Source: CAKZYD01 sp039814715 (GTDB lineage: Bacteria > Pseudomonadota > Alphaproteobacteria > Sphingomonadales > CAKZYD01). Taken from it: a DNA stretch of 64,000 bases. Every line of letters begins with the position of its first letter. Within the stretch, counting starts at the first letter, position 1. Location: positions 1 to 64,000 of the forward strand of contig JBCCAR010000007.1 of NCBI GenBank assembly GCA_039814715.1, in the 5' to 3' direction. The notes beneath the pieces were generated by a model. The model was not told the origin of the DNA. It worked only from the letters and a program-made list of their open reading frames with translations, and made no database searches. The position numbers and the translations under genes are program-made. This document shows positions 43,593-52,684 of the stretch, piece by piece.

Positions 43593-45779
43593 TTAATCGC
43601 GCCGGCGCCTGCGGCGACGTGGACGGTCTCCACCGTCGTCGTCATCGTCATCCCCGTCGCGCGGCTCACGCGGCGGCAACTCGATCGCTTCGCCGGTTTC
43701 TTGATCAACTACTTTCATGCTGAGCCGCACTTTGCCGCGATCATCAACCTGCAGCACTTTAACCTTCACCGTTTGGCCTTCTTCAAGCACATCGGCCACT
43801 TTCTCAATGCGCTCTGGCGCAATTTCAGAAATGTGGACCAAGCCATCGCGGGTGCCCAGGAAGTTCACGAAAGCACCGAAGTCAACAATGTTGACGACTT
43901 TACCATCGTACACCCGGCCAACTTCTGGCTCAGCAACAATGCCTTGGATCCAATCAACCGCCTTCTTGATCGCTTCAGGATCAGAGGACGCAACTTTGAC
44001 TGTGCCATCGTCTTCAATATTGACCTTAGCGCCGGTAACTTCAACAATCTCGCGGATCACTTTGCCGCCGGTGCCGATCACTTCGCGGATCTTCTCTTTG
44101 TTGATCTGGAAGCTCTCAATGCGCGGCGCGTTACCAGAAAGTTCCTCACGCCCAGAGCTCAGCGCTTTAGCCATTTCGCCAAGGATGTGCATGCGCCCAC
44201 CCTTTGCTTGCTCAAGCGCTTGGGTCATGATCTCTTCGGTAATGCCGGTGATCTTAATGTCCATCTGAAGGGAGGTGATGCCCTCCTCCGTGCCAGCGAC
44301 TTTAAAGTCCATATCACCAAGATGATCTTCATCACCGAGAATATCGGACAGGACGGCATAGTCTTCGCCTTCCTTGATGAGACCCATGGCAATGCCAGAA
44401 ACAGGCCGCGTTAGAGGAACGCCGGCGTCCATCATGGACAAAGAACCACCGCACACAGTCGCCATGGAGGACGATCCATTGGATTCAGTGATCTCAGAGA
44501 CCAAGCGAATGGTGTAAGGGAACTCTTCCTTAGCAGGTAATACCGCTTTGAGCGCGCGCCAAGCAAGCTTGCCATGGCCAACTTCACGGCGGCCAGTAAA
44601 GCCAACACGGCCGGTCTCACCCACGGAATATGGCGGGAAGTTATAGTGCAGCATGAAATTCTCGTAATAGCTGCCTTCCAGCGCATCGATCAGCTGCTCA
44701 TCATCGCCAGTACCGAGCGTACAAACAGACAAAGACTGTGTTTCCCCGCGGGTAAACAGCGCAGAGCCATGCGTACGTGGCAGCACAGCCACTTCAGATA
44801 GGATGGGACGCACTGTCGAGAGGTCGCGGCCATCAATGCGTTTGCTGGTCTCTAAGATAGAGCCGCGCACAATATCTTTCTCAACTGATTTCAGCAAATC
44901 ACCAACCAGCGTTTCCGTAACGTCTTCGCCGTCTACCAGTGCTTCTTTCACCTTGGCTTTGATATCGGCAATCTGGCCAGAGCGGGTCTGCTTGACCGTC
45001 TCACCGTATGCCGCGCGCAGATCAGCTTCTGCCAGCTCCTTGATTTTCGCTTTCAAATCGCTGTGATCGGCAGGGGCCTCAAGCTCCCAGGGCGCTTTCG
45101 CGCACTCTTCTGCCAGGTCTAAAATGAGATCAATGACCGGCTGCATTTCATTGTGGCCAAACATCACTGCGCCGAGCATAACATCTTCAGGCAGCTCAGC
45201 GGCCTGCGATTCCACCATCAGCACAGCTTCGTTGGTGCCAGCAACCATGAGCTCAAGATCGGACTCTTTGATTTGCTCCATGGTCGGGTTGAGCACGTAA
45301 CCGCCATCAAGATAGCCAACCTTCGCGCCGCCAATAGGGCCAAGGAAGGGAACGCCGGAAATCGTAAGCGCGGCAGAGGCGCCGATCATGGCGACAACGT
45401 CGGAATCGTTTTCGAGGTCATGGCTCACAACCGTGCAGATCACCTGCACTTCATTGCGGAAACCTTCTGGAAAGAGCGGACGGATGGGCCGATCAATCAA
45501 CCGGCAAATCAGCGTTTCTTTTTCAGACGGGCGCCCTTCGCGCTTGAAGAAACCGCCTGGGATTTTACCAGCGGAATAGGTCTTTTCTTGATAATTGACC
45601 GTCAGCGGGAAGAAATCTTGCCCTGGCTTGACAGATTTTGCAGCGACGACGGTGCACAGCACAGCCGTTTCGCCCATGGTCACCAGTACGGCGCCGTCGG
45701 CTTGGCGCGCGATGCGGCCACTTTCAAGGGTCAGCTTGCGGCCGCCCCACGTCATTTCTTTGACTACTTTATTGAACAT
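43593..45779 (-). CDS. pnp: Polynucleotide phosphorylase
   Basis: The 728-aa protein has the standard order: RNase PH domain 1, helical linker, RNase PH domain 2, KH domain (INKEKIREVIGTGGKVIRE) and S1 domain (GRVYDGKVVNIVDFGAFVNF). It degrades RNA 3' to 5' with phosphate. The C-terminus is a low-complexity acidic then arginine-rich tail (DGDDDDDDGGD, then RPRRRRRRRD), more extreme than usual, possibly for RNA or degradosome contact. In most relatives it sits directly after rpsO; here about 8 kb of plus-strand genes separate the two. Confidence 0.98.
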   Translation of the reverse strand: MFNKVVKEMTWGGRKLTLESGRIARQADGAVLVTMGETAVLCTVVAAKSVKPGQDFFPLTVNYQEKTYSAGKIPGGFFKREGRPSEKETLICRLIDRPIRPLFPEGFRNEVQVICTVVSHDLENDSDVVAMIGASAALTISGVPFLGPIGGAKVGYLDGGYVLNPTMEQIKESDLELMVAGTNEAVLMVESQAAELPEDVMLGAVMFGHNEMQPVIDLILDLAEECAKAPWELEAPADHSDLKAKIKELAEADLRAAYGETVKQTRSGQIADIKAKVKEALVDGEDVTETLVGDLLKSVEKDIVRGSILETSKRIDGRDLSTVRPILSEVAVLPRTHGSALFTRGETQSLSVCTLGTGDDEQLIDALEGSYYENFMLHYNFPPYSVGETGRVGFTGRREVGHGKLAWRALKAVLPAKEEFPYTIRLVSEITESNGSSSMATVCGGSLSMMDAGVPLTRPVSGIAMGLIKEGEDYAVLSDILGDEDHLGDMDFKVAGTEEGITSLQMDIKITGITEEIMTQALEQAKGGRMHILGEMAKALSSGREELSGNAPRIESFQINKEKIREVIGTGGKVIREIVEVTGAKVNIEDDGTVKVASSDPEAIKKAVDWIQGIVAEPEVGRVYDGKVVNIVDFGAFVNFLGTRDGLVHISEIAPERIEKVADVLEEGQTVKVKVLQVDDRGKVRLSMKVVDQETGEAIELPPREPRDGDDDDDDGGDRPRRRRRRRD

Positions 45780-46281
45780 TGACTGTATTTTGTCCTGTCG
45801 GAACGTTCGGTCTATTTTTTAAAAAAAGAGAGTGAGGCCAAATGCCAGTAAACGGCCCTTGGCCGCTATCGATACCGGGTTGTCAGAGGTCTCACGCCTA
45901 CATCGGGGCTACATAATAAAAGCCGCCGCCTAGCAGGCGGATAAGGTGGGACCGAACGATCCCTGTGTCATTTCAGCGTCCCCCATGGACGCCTTTCCTT
46001 CTAAATGTCCACCTAATCTGGGGGCTCTTTAACCTAAAGCTGCAGCAATTGCAATCGCTGCGAATCGCTCCAAAACCAACCTTTTCAAGCCGCGCCTTCC
46101 AAGACTTTACAATGGCCATGTTAGAGGCCGCGCTGCCTTTTTCCTTAACTTGTCTCGGCCAGGCTTAGGTGTTTCGCCCCCCGTTAGATGCCCAACACCA
46201 TGGGCGCATGCGCACTCGCCTGGTGCCGTCCAATTGTGTTTGATTGCATCATCTGCTACCGAAGCAAGGGGGGATGGGCCA
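45780..46281. other. Intergenic region upstream of pnp and the accessory operon
   Basis: This 500-base stretch holds no supported gene. It contains the pnp leader with a T6A6 palindrome (45815-45826) and GAACGTTC just before it, a minus-strand terminator (45911-45940), and, toward the right, the leader of the divergent plus-strand accessory operon. A short frame at 45965-46168 has no family features and is not called. The left insertion boundary of the 8-kb insert must lie in or near here. Confidence 0.6.
45911..45940 (-). terminator. Relict rpsO-side terminator
   Basis: On the minus strand CCGCC-TGCTA-GGCGG is followed by CGGC and TTTTATTATG. It reads toward pnp, yet the nearest minus-strand gene upstream is rpsO about 8 kb away. 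It probably belonged to the original rpsO-pnp spacer and now lies antisense to the leader of the inserted genes. Confidence 0.5.
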
Positions 46282-47349
46282 ATGAGATGCCTGGCTTACG
46301 TATTTGTATTAAGCATATTGGCATTACCTGCTTGGGCGCAGATCAGCTTGTCTATCGGGCAAAGCCGCGCTTTGCCCGGCCAACCGATTGACATCGCCTG
46401 CAGCCTTCAAGAGCGCGAAGACTACAAACCGACGTCCATCAAAGCGGTGCCATATTTGATAACCCGCAGCGGCAAGCGCCGTGAGCGCGGCGGTATACGC
46501 GGATCAGACGTCTATGCGTCAGCAGGGGGCTATTTATCCTATCGGCGCTCTGAAATCCTCGCTGGCGATTGCGGCGGCGCGCACGCGCCCTTGGTTCCGG
46601 GCAGATATGAATATGACGTCACGATGCGTGTGCAGGGCAAGCCCGATGAAAAACCCTTCAGCCTGTCCATCACGGTTGACCCCTTGCCGCCAGAACCAGA
46701 CATGCTCACCTTTAACCGCATCACCACCGACAAATGGTATGGCTGGCGGATGGCGGAATATACGCTGCAGATCCAGGAGGGTCGCTGCTACCCTGTCAGC
46801 CTCAATCCCCTCCTCACGCATCTAATCGTTTTTGATGCCAGTACAGGCAGGGTCATCTCAAACCTTACGCCGGGGTCACATTCAGAATATCCAGGCGGCA
46901 ATAAAGGGACCATTGACCAATATAACTGCATTCCTGCGGGGACGATTGTAGACGCAATTCGCGCACCAGACCCCAGCGATCCAGGCGATTGGCATATCGC
47001 GCTGGTGGTGAAGAAGGCATCTAGGAAGCTGTGCGATACCAGTTGCACCCGCGGCGGCACGTTGGTTGTCAAAAATCTCAACGTCATTGCTGTCACGCCT
47101 CTGGAGAACACCCCCCAAGAACCGCTAGGCAATCTGTACTTCGAGCGCCGCACGGAAAGAGGCAATCGCCCATCGGCGGAAGCCTCCATCGGCGATATCG
47201 TGCGCGTGGTCATGGAAAAGCCCAAGGAAACCACCGAGCGGCAGGTGACAATTACGGCGGGCAAGCAAACCAAAACCGTTGATTTGGTGCCGGATGGCCA
47301 TTTGCTCGCGAGCGAATGGTTCACGTTGGGGCTCCCTGGCGATGAGTAA
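46282..47349 (+). CDS. Secreted protein of unknown function (insert operon, gene 1)
   Basis: The 355-aa protein has a clear signal peptide (MRCLAYVFVLSILALPAWA, cleaved before Q20) and no later membrane helix. AAGGGGGG precedes ATG 46282; the frame is open to 46150 but without signal features. The rest is beta-rich with Cys residues that may form disulfides (for example DTSCTRGG). I do not recognise a family. It overlaps the following kinase-like gene by eight bases, so the two are cotranslated and may act together at the envelope. Confidence 0.8.
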   Translation: MRCLAYVFVLSILALPAWAQISLSIGQSRALPGQPIDIACSLQEREDYKPTSIKAVPYLITRSGKRRERGGIRGSDVYASAGGYLSYRRSEILAGDCGGAHAPLVPGRYEYDVTMRVQGKPDEKPFSLSITVDPLPPEPDMLTFNRITTDKWYGWRMAEYTLQIQEGRCYPVSLNPLLTHLIVFDASTGRVISNLTPGSHSEYPGGNKGTIDQYNCIPAGTIVDAIRAPDPSDPGDWHIALVVKKASRKLCDTSCTRGGTLVVKNLNVIAVTPLENTPQEPLGNLYFERRTERGNRPSAEASIGDIVRVVMEKPKETTERQVTITAGKQTKTVDLVPDGHLLASEWFTLGLPGDE

Positions 47350-50300
47350 ACTTCTGCGCGGCCTTGTCTCCTTCATCTGCGCGCTGAGCCTCAGCCTATC
47401 AGGCGTCGTAAGCGTCGCCGCGCAAACGCAGCAGCGATTTGCCCTTGCGGGCACGACATGGGAAATTTCCTACCAGGATGCTCGTCTGGGCGAGGTTCAG
47501 GGCCTTGCTAAATTTGGCGATGGCCAAACGGTCAGCGGATTTTATCAAGACCCACGCGATGGGTCGGAGCATCCCTTCACAGGCGTTGCCCGGTTGGAGA
47601 TGATGGAGGGCATGCCGGTCGCCACCATATCCATTGTCCAAGAAGGCCCATGGATTGGCCCAAGCCCCGGTGATCTCAGCGTGAAGCCAGGCGGATATGT
47701 TAATGCCAAGCTAGGGACATCCAAAGCCAGCTTGACCATCTTGGAGACCAGCCCGGTCACCTTGTCCTTAGAGCTAGACGAAAAAACATCTGTTTTTGAC
47801 GGTCTTTGGACGTCAGAGAATTTGCTGACAAAGCCGATGCGCGCGGGCGGCCTCAATCGATCTGAAGACGGCAATCGGTATGCCGCCGGGCAGGAACGTT
47901 GGGTGCCGAGCACTGCCCGCTTTAAAGGCACAGCTGAAATACGCAGTTCAAACCGCAATCTCTTTGACGATAAAAACACAAATGAGCAGACGATTAGCAT
48001 TGATCTACGCGGCATTGGCTTGCCGCGCTATGAGGATGTGAAGAAACGCACCGTCGATTTTAAAGAGCTGGCAGACACGCTGACCCTCGATGTCGTTTCG
48101 CCCAATGATGGTAAATTTGGCCGCTCTTTAGACATCCGTGTGAAGGCGAAAGAGGTTCCAGGCCCGGGCACCTATCCACTCACGGTCAACGGCGTGGACG
48201 GGACATGGACCTTGGAATACCGCGACCTGCTGCCCAGGGTGCGTTTGATACGCAAATTGCGGGTGGATGAATTTGAACCTGTCTCGCAAGTCTACATTGG
48301 TGAAGATATCTTTGCCGAAGTAGAGTTTGAAGAAAAAGACCGTGTCGAAGCGCTTGATTTTCAGACCTACGATACGACGATCATAGACTCTGCTGACGCG
48401 TTGCATCAGATCACTGTGCGCAAAACAGGCCGCGGCTTGTATCGCAGCGGGCCTCTAGCGTGCCTCGCCGCGGAAGATCGCACCAATCGCGAGATTGCAG
48501 GCCAATTGGTGTGCGAAGACAAAAGCGAACTGACCGCGATTGTTGAAGGCGCGCGCGGCTATCAACAGTCCATCAACAAACCCGTCGTACGTGCACCCTC
48601 CCCTTTGTGGGATCGCGCAATGGCTATGGCGAAGGCCTGCCGCACCGGGGGCTTTGACCAAACCGTCAAAGGCGTTAACGTTCAACCCCAAGTCCATGCG
48701 GCCTTGATCTTGCTGCGCGATGAAATGAAGCGCTCCATCGCTGGCACGGTGGAGACCTACAACACCTTAATCGGTCCAGACGATGACCAGCGGATGAAGA
48801 AGCTGGCATCCGACCTAACGCTGTATAAGGCATCAATCAAATCCGGCGAAAACGACGGCGCCCTGATTCAGCAAGTGAGCCTACCGAATGCCTCAAAGAG
48901 CGATGCGAAAATTTCGTTGCGGGACGCTTTAAACGGCAATTACGAGCCAAAGCTGAGCGATAAGGCGCGCGCAGATTATGAAAAGATTGCCGCGAGTGAA
49001 GCCCAGGGGATGATGCTGAGCGCCGCGGAGCGCACCAAAAAGCGCCTTGATGGCGTAGGTGCTTGCGATTTGGCTGGGCTCTTGCAATTCGGCAAGCTGG
49101 GCGCAGGGGCATTTAATGAAAAGCTGAAGAAGAAACTGCTGCGTAAGGGCTTGCCTGGCGAAGCTGATTGGATGCCTGACCTGGCTGCGCGTGCAGCGGT
49201 GGACTCCGTTGCGGACGTGGTTGCTGCGGTCAAGGATGAAGCAGATTATCGCCAAGCCCAGGTTGATTTTGCGCTCACGATGGTGAGCCTGGCCACAGCT
49301 GTGCTTGCCATTTCTGCAACAATTTCAACCAAGTTGGCGGCAGCAGGGACGCGCGTGGCAGGCCGCTCGGTCGGCAAAGAATATTCAAAGGCCACGCTAG
49401 CCCGTCTCGCTGCGGCGGCAGAGCTGTCTGAATTGGCTGAACTTGGCTCAGCCTTCACAAAGGTGGTGGACGCCCAGACCCGCGGTCAGGAGGCTGTGGA
49501 CCGTGCCCGTGACCTTGCTCCAGTGATCGGCGCGGATGCGTTTGACCAAGCGCAGGCGGAAAAAGATGCCCAAATCAAAGGCGCGGCCATTGCTGCTGCC
49601 GCGTCTGCCGCTGGCGCGGTGGGTGCTGGTGTTCTCGGGCGGGCGGGTAAAGCCGCGCCCAATAAGCGCGTGCCGTTAGCAGAAGCAGCTGGCCTGCCCA
49701 CCAAACCGTCCTCAACGTCCGCCGCCGCCAATGCCCTGCCAAATACGCAGTCCACACGCCGCGCTGGTGATGGCGGCACGCCCCTGGAGCCACGCCCAAG
49801 CGACCCTGCACCAGAAACACTGCCAACGCGAACCGCCTCCGCCGATGAACCACCGACAGGCCTTGCGCAGAACGTGGAAAATGCCCCGTCAAACACCGCG
49901 CCGCGCCCGCGCGATCGCGATGCGACAGTTAAGGTTGAACCTGATAAAACTGTTTCCATTCCCCGCAATATGCGCGGAGAAGGCGTGAGCACAGGCGCGC
50001 CGCGCACCGCTGATGCAGCGCCAACCCCTGCACGGCCACGCGACCCAGATGCCACAGTCAAAGTCGATCCTAATAAGACGCTTGCGATCCCGCGCAACAT
50101 GCGCGGTGAGGGCATTAGCACCGGAACGCCACGTGCGGCCGATACTGCTCAGCCGCGCGCCGCGCAGCCTAAGCTTCCCAAAGCAGACCCAACAGATATC
50201 GCGTCCGCGCCGCGAGCAGCCGAGCTTAACAGCGCGCGCCCTGAAACAGCCGCACCCCTAGCAAAATCCAGCCCCGCAAAAGCCGGGGCGGAAATTACCG

Positions 50301-50926
50301 ATGGGGGAACAGAGATTGTCCGCCGGGGCCAGCCAAGGGGCAGGCCAGATGCGGCAACCAAAACGGTTAGGGCAGGCAGTGATAACTACACCCTTGGCGA
50401 ACGGCTGGGACAAGGCACGTCTGCCGATGTGTATCGCAACGCATCTGACGCGTCTGACAATACCGCGCTGCGCGTCATCCACGATCAGCGCCCGTCAGCA
50501 ATTCCCTCAGAGCGTGCCGGCCGCAAAAATTTGGAAGCGCTGTCAGCACAAAATAATGGCGAATTATTTGACGTCGTTAAGCAGGTCGAGCCGCCTCGTT
50601 TGATTGACAGTTCCGATGCGCCCATGCTTCTCCAAGGCCGCCAGGTTGAAGTGGTGGAGCGGATAAATAATATCGCGTCGGATGTCCTGAAAAAGAATGA
50701 TCCACCCTATACAGGCCGGATGACGCCCGGCCAGGCCGCTGCCCATAGAGCCGCCACGGATTACATGAACGACAATGGCATCGCGTGGATTGATAATAGC
50801 CCGGATAATTATGGCCTGGTCAAATTACCTGGCGTGGACAAATGGAAAATGCGCGTTGTTGATACCGGCGGCGTGGTCAAGTTTGATGGACCAAACGGGC
50901 CGACGCGCGCGCGCTTTGCAAAATGA
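47342..50926 (+). CDS. Large exported protein with C-terminal kinase-like domain (effector/toxin-like)
   Basis: The 1194-aa protein starts with a signal peptide (cleaved near VAA-Q28), has a long beta-rich region (30-420), a helical region with hydrophobic stretches at about 641-670 and 746-765, an Ala/Pro-rich linker with two 43-residue repeats (860-945), and a kinase-like domain (about 1014-1194). That domain shows a glycine loop (GERLGQGTSADVY), Asp1151 and Asn1156 in WIDNSPDNYG and a DFG-like DTGG (1174-1177). The usual Lys is Arg1044 (ALRVI). The layout, with a variable C-terminal domain followed by an immunity-like gene, is typical of polymorphic toxins. Activity and target are unknown. 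Confidence 0.75.
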   Translation: MSKLLRGLVSFICALSLSLSGVVSVAAQTQQRFALAGTTWEISYQDARLGEVQGLAKFGDGQTVSGFYQDPRDGSEHPFTGVARLEMMEGMPVATISIVQEGPWIGPSPGDLSVKPGGYVNAKLGTSKASLTILETSPVTLSLELDEKTSVFDGLWTSENLLTKPMRAGGLNRSEDGNRYAAGQERWVPSTARFKGTAEIRSSNRNLFDDKNTNEQTISIDLRGIGLPRYEDVKKRTVDFKELADTLTLDVVSPNDGKFGRSLDIRVKAKEVPGPGTYPLTVNGVDGTWTLEYRDLLPRVRLIRKLRVDEFEPVSQVYIGEDIFAEVEFEEKDRVEALDFQTYDTTIIDSADALHQITVRKTGRGLYRSGPLACLAAEDRTNREIAGQLVCEDKSELTAIVEGARGYQQSINKPVVRAPSPLWDRAMAMAKACRTGGFDQTVKGVNVQPQVHAALILLRDEMKRSIAGTVETYNTLIGPDDDQRMKKLASDLTLYKASIKSGENDGALIQQVSLPNASKSDAKISLRDALNGNYEPKLSDKARADYEKIAASEAQGMMLSAAERTKKRLDGVGACDLAGLLQFGKLGAGAFNEKLKKKLLRKGLPGEADWMPDLAARAAVDSVADVVAAVKDEADYRQAQVDFALTMVSLATAVLAISATISTKLAAAGTRVAGRSVGKEYSKATLARLAAAAELSELAELGSAFTKVVDAQTRGQEAVDRARDLAPVIGADAFDQAQAEKDAQIKGAAIAAAASAAGAVGAGVLGRAGKAAPNKRVPLAEAAGLPTKPSSTSAAANALPNTQSTRRAGDGGTPLEPRPSDPAPETLPTRTASADEPPTGLAQNVENAPSNTAPRPRDRDATVKVEPDKTVSIPRNMRGEGVSTGAPRTADAAPTPARPRDPDATVKVDPNKTLAIPRNMRGEGISTGTPRAADTAQPRAAQPKLPKADPTDIASAPRAAELNSARPETAAPLAKSSPAKAGAEITDGGTEIVRRGQPRGRPDAATKTVRAGSDNYTLGERLGQGTSADVYRNASDASDNTALRVIHDQRPSAIPSERAGRKNLEALSAQNNGELFDVVKQVEPPRLIDSSDAPMLLQGRQVEVVERINNIASDVLKKNDPPYTGRMTPGQAAAHRAATDYMNDNGIAWIDNSPDNYGLVKLPGVDKWKMRVVDTGGVVKFDGPNGPTRARFAK
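49919..50146 (+). repeat. Tandem 129-bp coding repeat
   Basis: Two consecutive copies begin at 49919 and 50048 (period 129 bases, 43 codons). The conserved core is DATVKV-P-KT, then IPRNMRGEG-STG. The DNA has diverged while the protein core is kept, so the repeat is probably under selection. The second copy fades after about 33 codons. Confidence 0.85.
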
Positions 50927-51971
50927 TATTGCCAATCCCCCAGATTCCTTCGTCGAAATCGTAAGAGAAGCCCGTGCGACCGGAGCCAATGACATCGTCT
51001 ATTCAGCGCGTTTACAGCGCCTCACAGATCTTGCCAATGAGTATGATGAATTTGTGGATTTCACAGGGACGCGCACCACAACTCTTGGCGATCTTGGCGG
51101 GAAACCTGCCATGTCCATCAACTTTCCATCGATAAGAGACACAGCGCTGCCTGACCCCACCCCGTTTGAGTTTGAGGGGACGGGCCTGAACATGACTCCA
51201 ACTGGTACTGTTAATACTGGCGCTCGCAGTTCGTCACCCCCGGCAGGGTCCGTTGATACGCCCCCGACCAATAGCAGCACCTCTACCGCCCGCCCGCGTA
51301 ATGACCAGTCAAATGGCGGTGATACAGCGATGGTTGATGAGCTCACGCCGGAAGACCTGGGCTTAGAGCGTGTGGAATCGCCGCAAGAGGCCATCCAAAG
51401 ACTGCGCAAAAAGCGAAACCGGACTGAGGCAGAGGAGGTTGAGCTGTTTCAAGCGCGCACAAAGCAGCGCGCCGCGCGCGATGATTTGCGGCGCATGGAC
51501 GGCGAGCAAGAGCTAGCTGCACGCCAGGCCGAAGCCGGCACTTTCAACCTCGGTGACGCCCAGGCCCGGCCCAACAACGGACAAGGCGGCATGGAAGCAG
51601 CTGGCTTTCCGGCCCGCCGTGTTGTCCCAGGGGATGCGCGCTATGTTAGCAATATCATGGGCGACTCCGGCTATAAACGCGGCCAGGCCCGTATTGTTTC
51701 GGACGGCGTCAACAAAGCGGTCGATCAGATTCTCTCCGGCGGACCCTTCCCGCCTGGCCGCAACGCGGGCCCAATCCGCATTCGCAATACAGACAACACC
51801 ATTCAAGATGGGCATCACCGCTTGATCGCAGCCCATATTGTCTCGCGCCTCACCGGCCGCCCCCTTCGCAGCGGCCCAAACCGTGTCATCCCCGAAGGCT
51901 GGATTGAATTCGTGCCGCCAAGTAGGGGCGACAAGGAGCCAAAGGGTTGGTCCACGGCAGGTATTGAATAG
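50886..51971 (+). CDS. ParB/sulfiredoxin-like domain protein (insert operon, gene 3)
   Basis: The protein (361 aa from ATG 50886) overlaps the end of the kinase-like gene in another frame. A TTG at 50916 is another possible start. It has a low-complexity Ser/Thr/Pro segment (about 105-150), a charged helix (about 160-215) and a C-terminal ParB/Srx-like region in which NTIQDGHHRLIAAHIVSRL corresponds to the conserved box of that fold. ParB-like domains occur as nuclease or NTP-using toxin modules in polymorphic toxins. No signal peptide. Whether it is a toxin tail or a separate protein is open. Confidence 0.6.
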   Translation: MDQTGRRARALQNDIANPPDSFVEIVREARATGANDIVYSARLQRLTDLANEYDEFVDFTGTRTTTLGDLGGKPAMSINFPSIRDTALPDPTPFEFEGTGLNMTPTGTVNTGARSSSPPAGSVDTPPTNSSTSTARPRNDQSNGGDTAMVDELTPEDLGLERVESPQEAIQRLRKKRNRTEAEEVELFQARTKQRAARDDLRRMDGEQELAARQAEAGTFNLGDAQARPNNGQGGMEAAGFPARRVVPGDARYVSNIMGDSGYKRGQARIVSDGVNKAVDQILSGGPFPPGRNAGPIRIRNTDNTIQDGHHRLIAAHIVSRLTGRPLRSGPNRVIPEGWIEFVPPSRGDKEPKGWSTAGIE

Positions 51972-52055
51972 GTGGCACTGGAGCTGCCTTAATGCAGCAG
52001 TGATATAATAGCCTAGAGCGCAGCAGAACCGCCGGGTTTAAAAGGGGACAAACAC

Positions 52056-52529
52056 ATGCGCTGGTCCAAACTCAAACAAAAGGTCGAAGCTAACTTTGCC
52101 GACGATGTTCGCAAAAAGCTAGCCATCCACAGCACCACCTATGGCGACAGCACATGTGGACATGCGTGGCTTACACTAGATGGTAACGTGATCGCTAATT
52201 TCTGTACGCGCGCCTTTTTCAATCGGTTCGAATATGGCGATAAAGACCGGGATCGCGGACTAAGCGATACACAAATAGAGCAATACCAAGACCAGTTGGT
52301 GGACTACGGCGAACTAAGCCGCCAAAACGTTTATGAAGCTTGCTGGGCCTTTGTTCACGACCTGGGGTTTGACCAATCTCTTAAATCCGATGACCCTTTA
52401 ATCCAAAGCCTGGCTGTTTTAGATAAGCGTTTGGGCAAACGCCGATACGGCCATGTGGCCGCCATGCCGCTGCATCCGCTGGCTCGTAAGCTGTTTGACC
52501 TGCGTGTTTCAGAAGAAGGACGCGCGTAA
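52056..52529 (+). CDS. SF0329-family protein, possible immunity protein
   Basis: The 157-aa protein starts MRWSKLKQKVEANFADDVR and continues with IHSTTYGDSTCGHAWLTLDG and IANFCTRAFFNRF, the pattern of the SF0329 family. AGGGGA precedes the ATG. The family is uncharacterised; I recall members beside polymorphic toxins, where an immunity role fits. It follows the kinase-like and ParB-like genes on the same strand. It is cytoplasmic. The immunity function is inferred from context. Confidence 0.72.
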   Translation: MRWSKLKQKVEANFADDVRKKLAIHSTTYGDSTCGHAWLTLDGNVIANFCTRAFFNRFEYGDKDRDRGLSDTQIEQYQDQLVDYGELSRQNVYEACWAFVHDLGFDQSLKSDDPLIQSLAVLDKRLGKRRYGHVAAMPLHPLARKLFDLRVSEEGRA

Positions 52530-52580
52530 AAACCATATACATTATTATCATTGCGGAACAACGTTACGGTGCCCGGCACA

Positions 52581-52679
52581 ATGAACAGTCGCAAGATAAT
52601 TGGATTGATAATCATACCCCTTCTCCTGCTCGCCTGTTCAAGCCAGCAGCCCAAATCAAACAATATCAAGGTCAATTGA
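52581..52679 (+). CDS. Tiny lipoprotein (32 aa)
   Basis: MNSRKIIGLIIIPLLLLACS is a complete lipoprotein signal with lipobox LLAC, followed by a short polar tail (SSQQPKSNNIKVN) and TGA. Entericidin-like small lipoproteins look like this, but it may also be the start of a longer gene broken by a frameshift, because another frame stays open until 52861. It directly follows the SF0329-like gene. Confidence 0.55.
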   Translation: MNSRKIIGLIIIPLLLLACSSQQPKSNNIKVN

Positions 52680-52684
52680 AATCG

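Noticed and set aside
43701..45782. Several 180-240-aa plus-strand frames across pnp
   Set aside because: All are antisense to the complete pnp gene and lack motifs.
45965..46168. 67-aa plus-strand frame upstream of the accessory operon
   Set aside because: No ribosome site, no signal peptide, no family; it overlaps an AT- and hairpin-rich leader.
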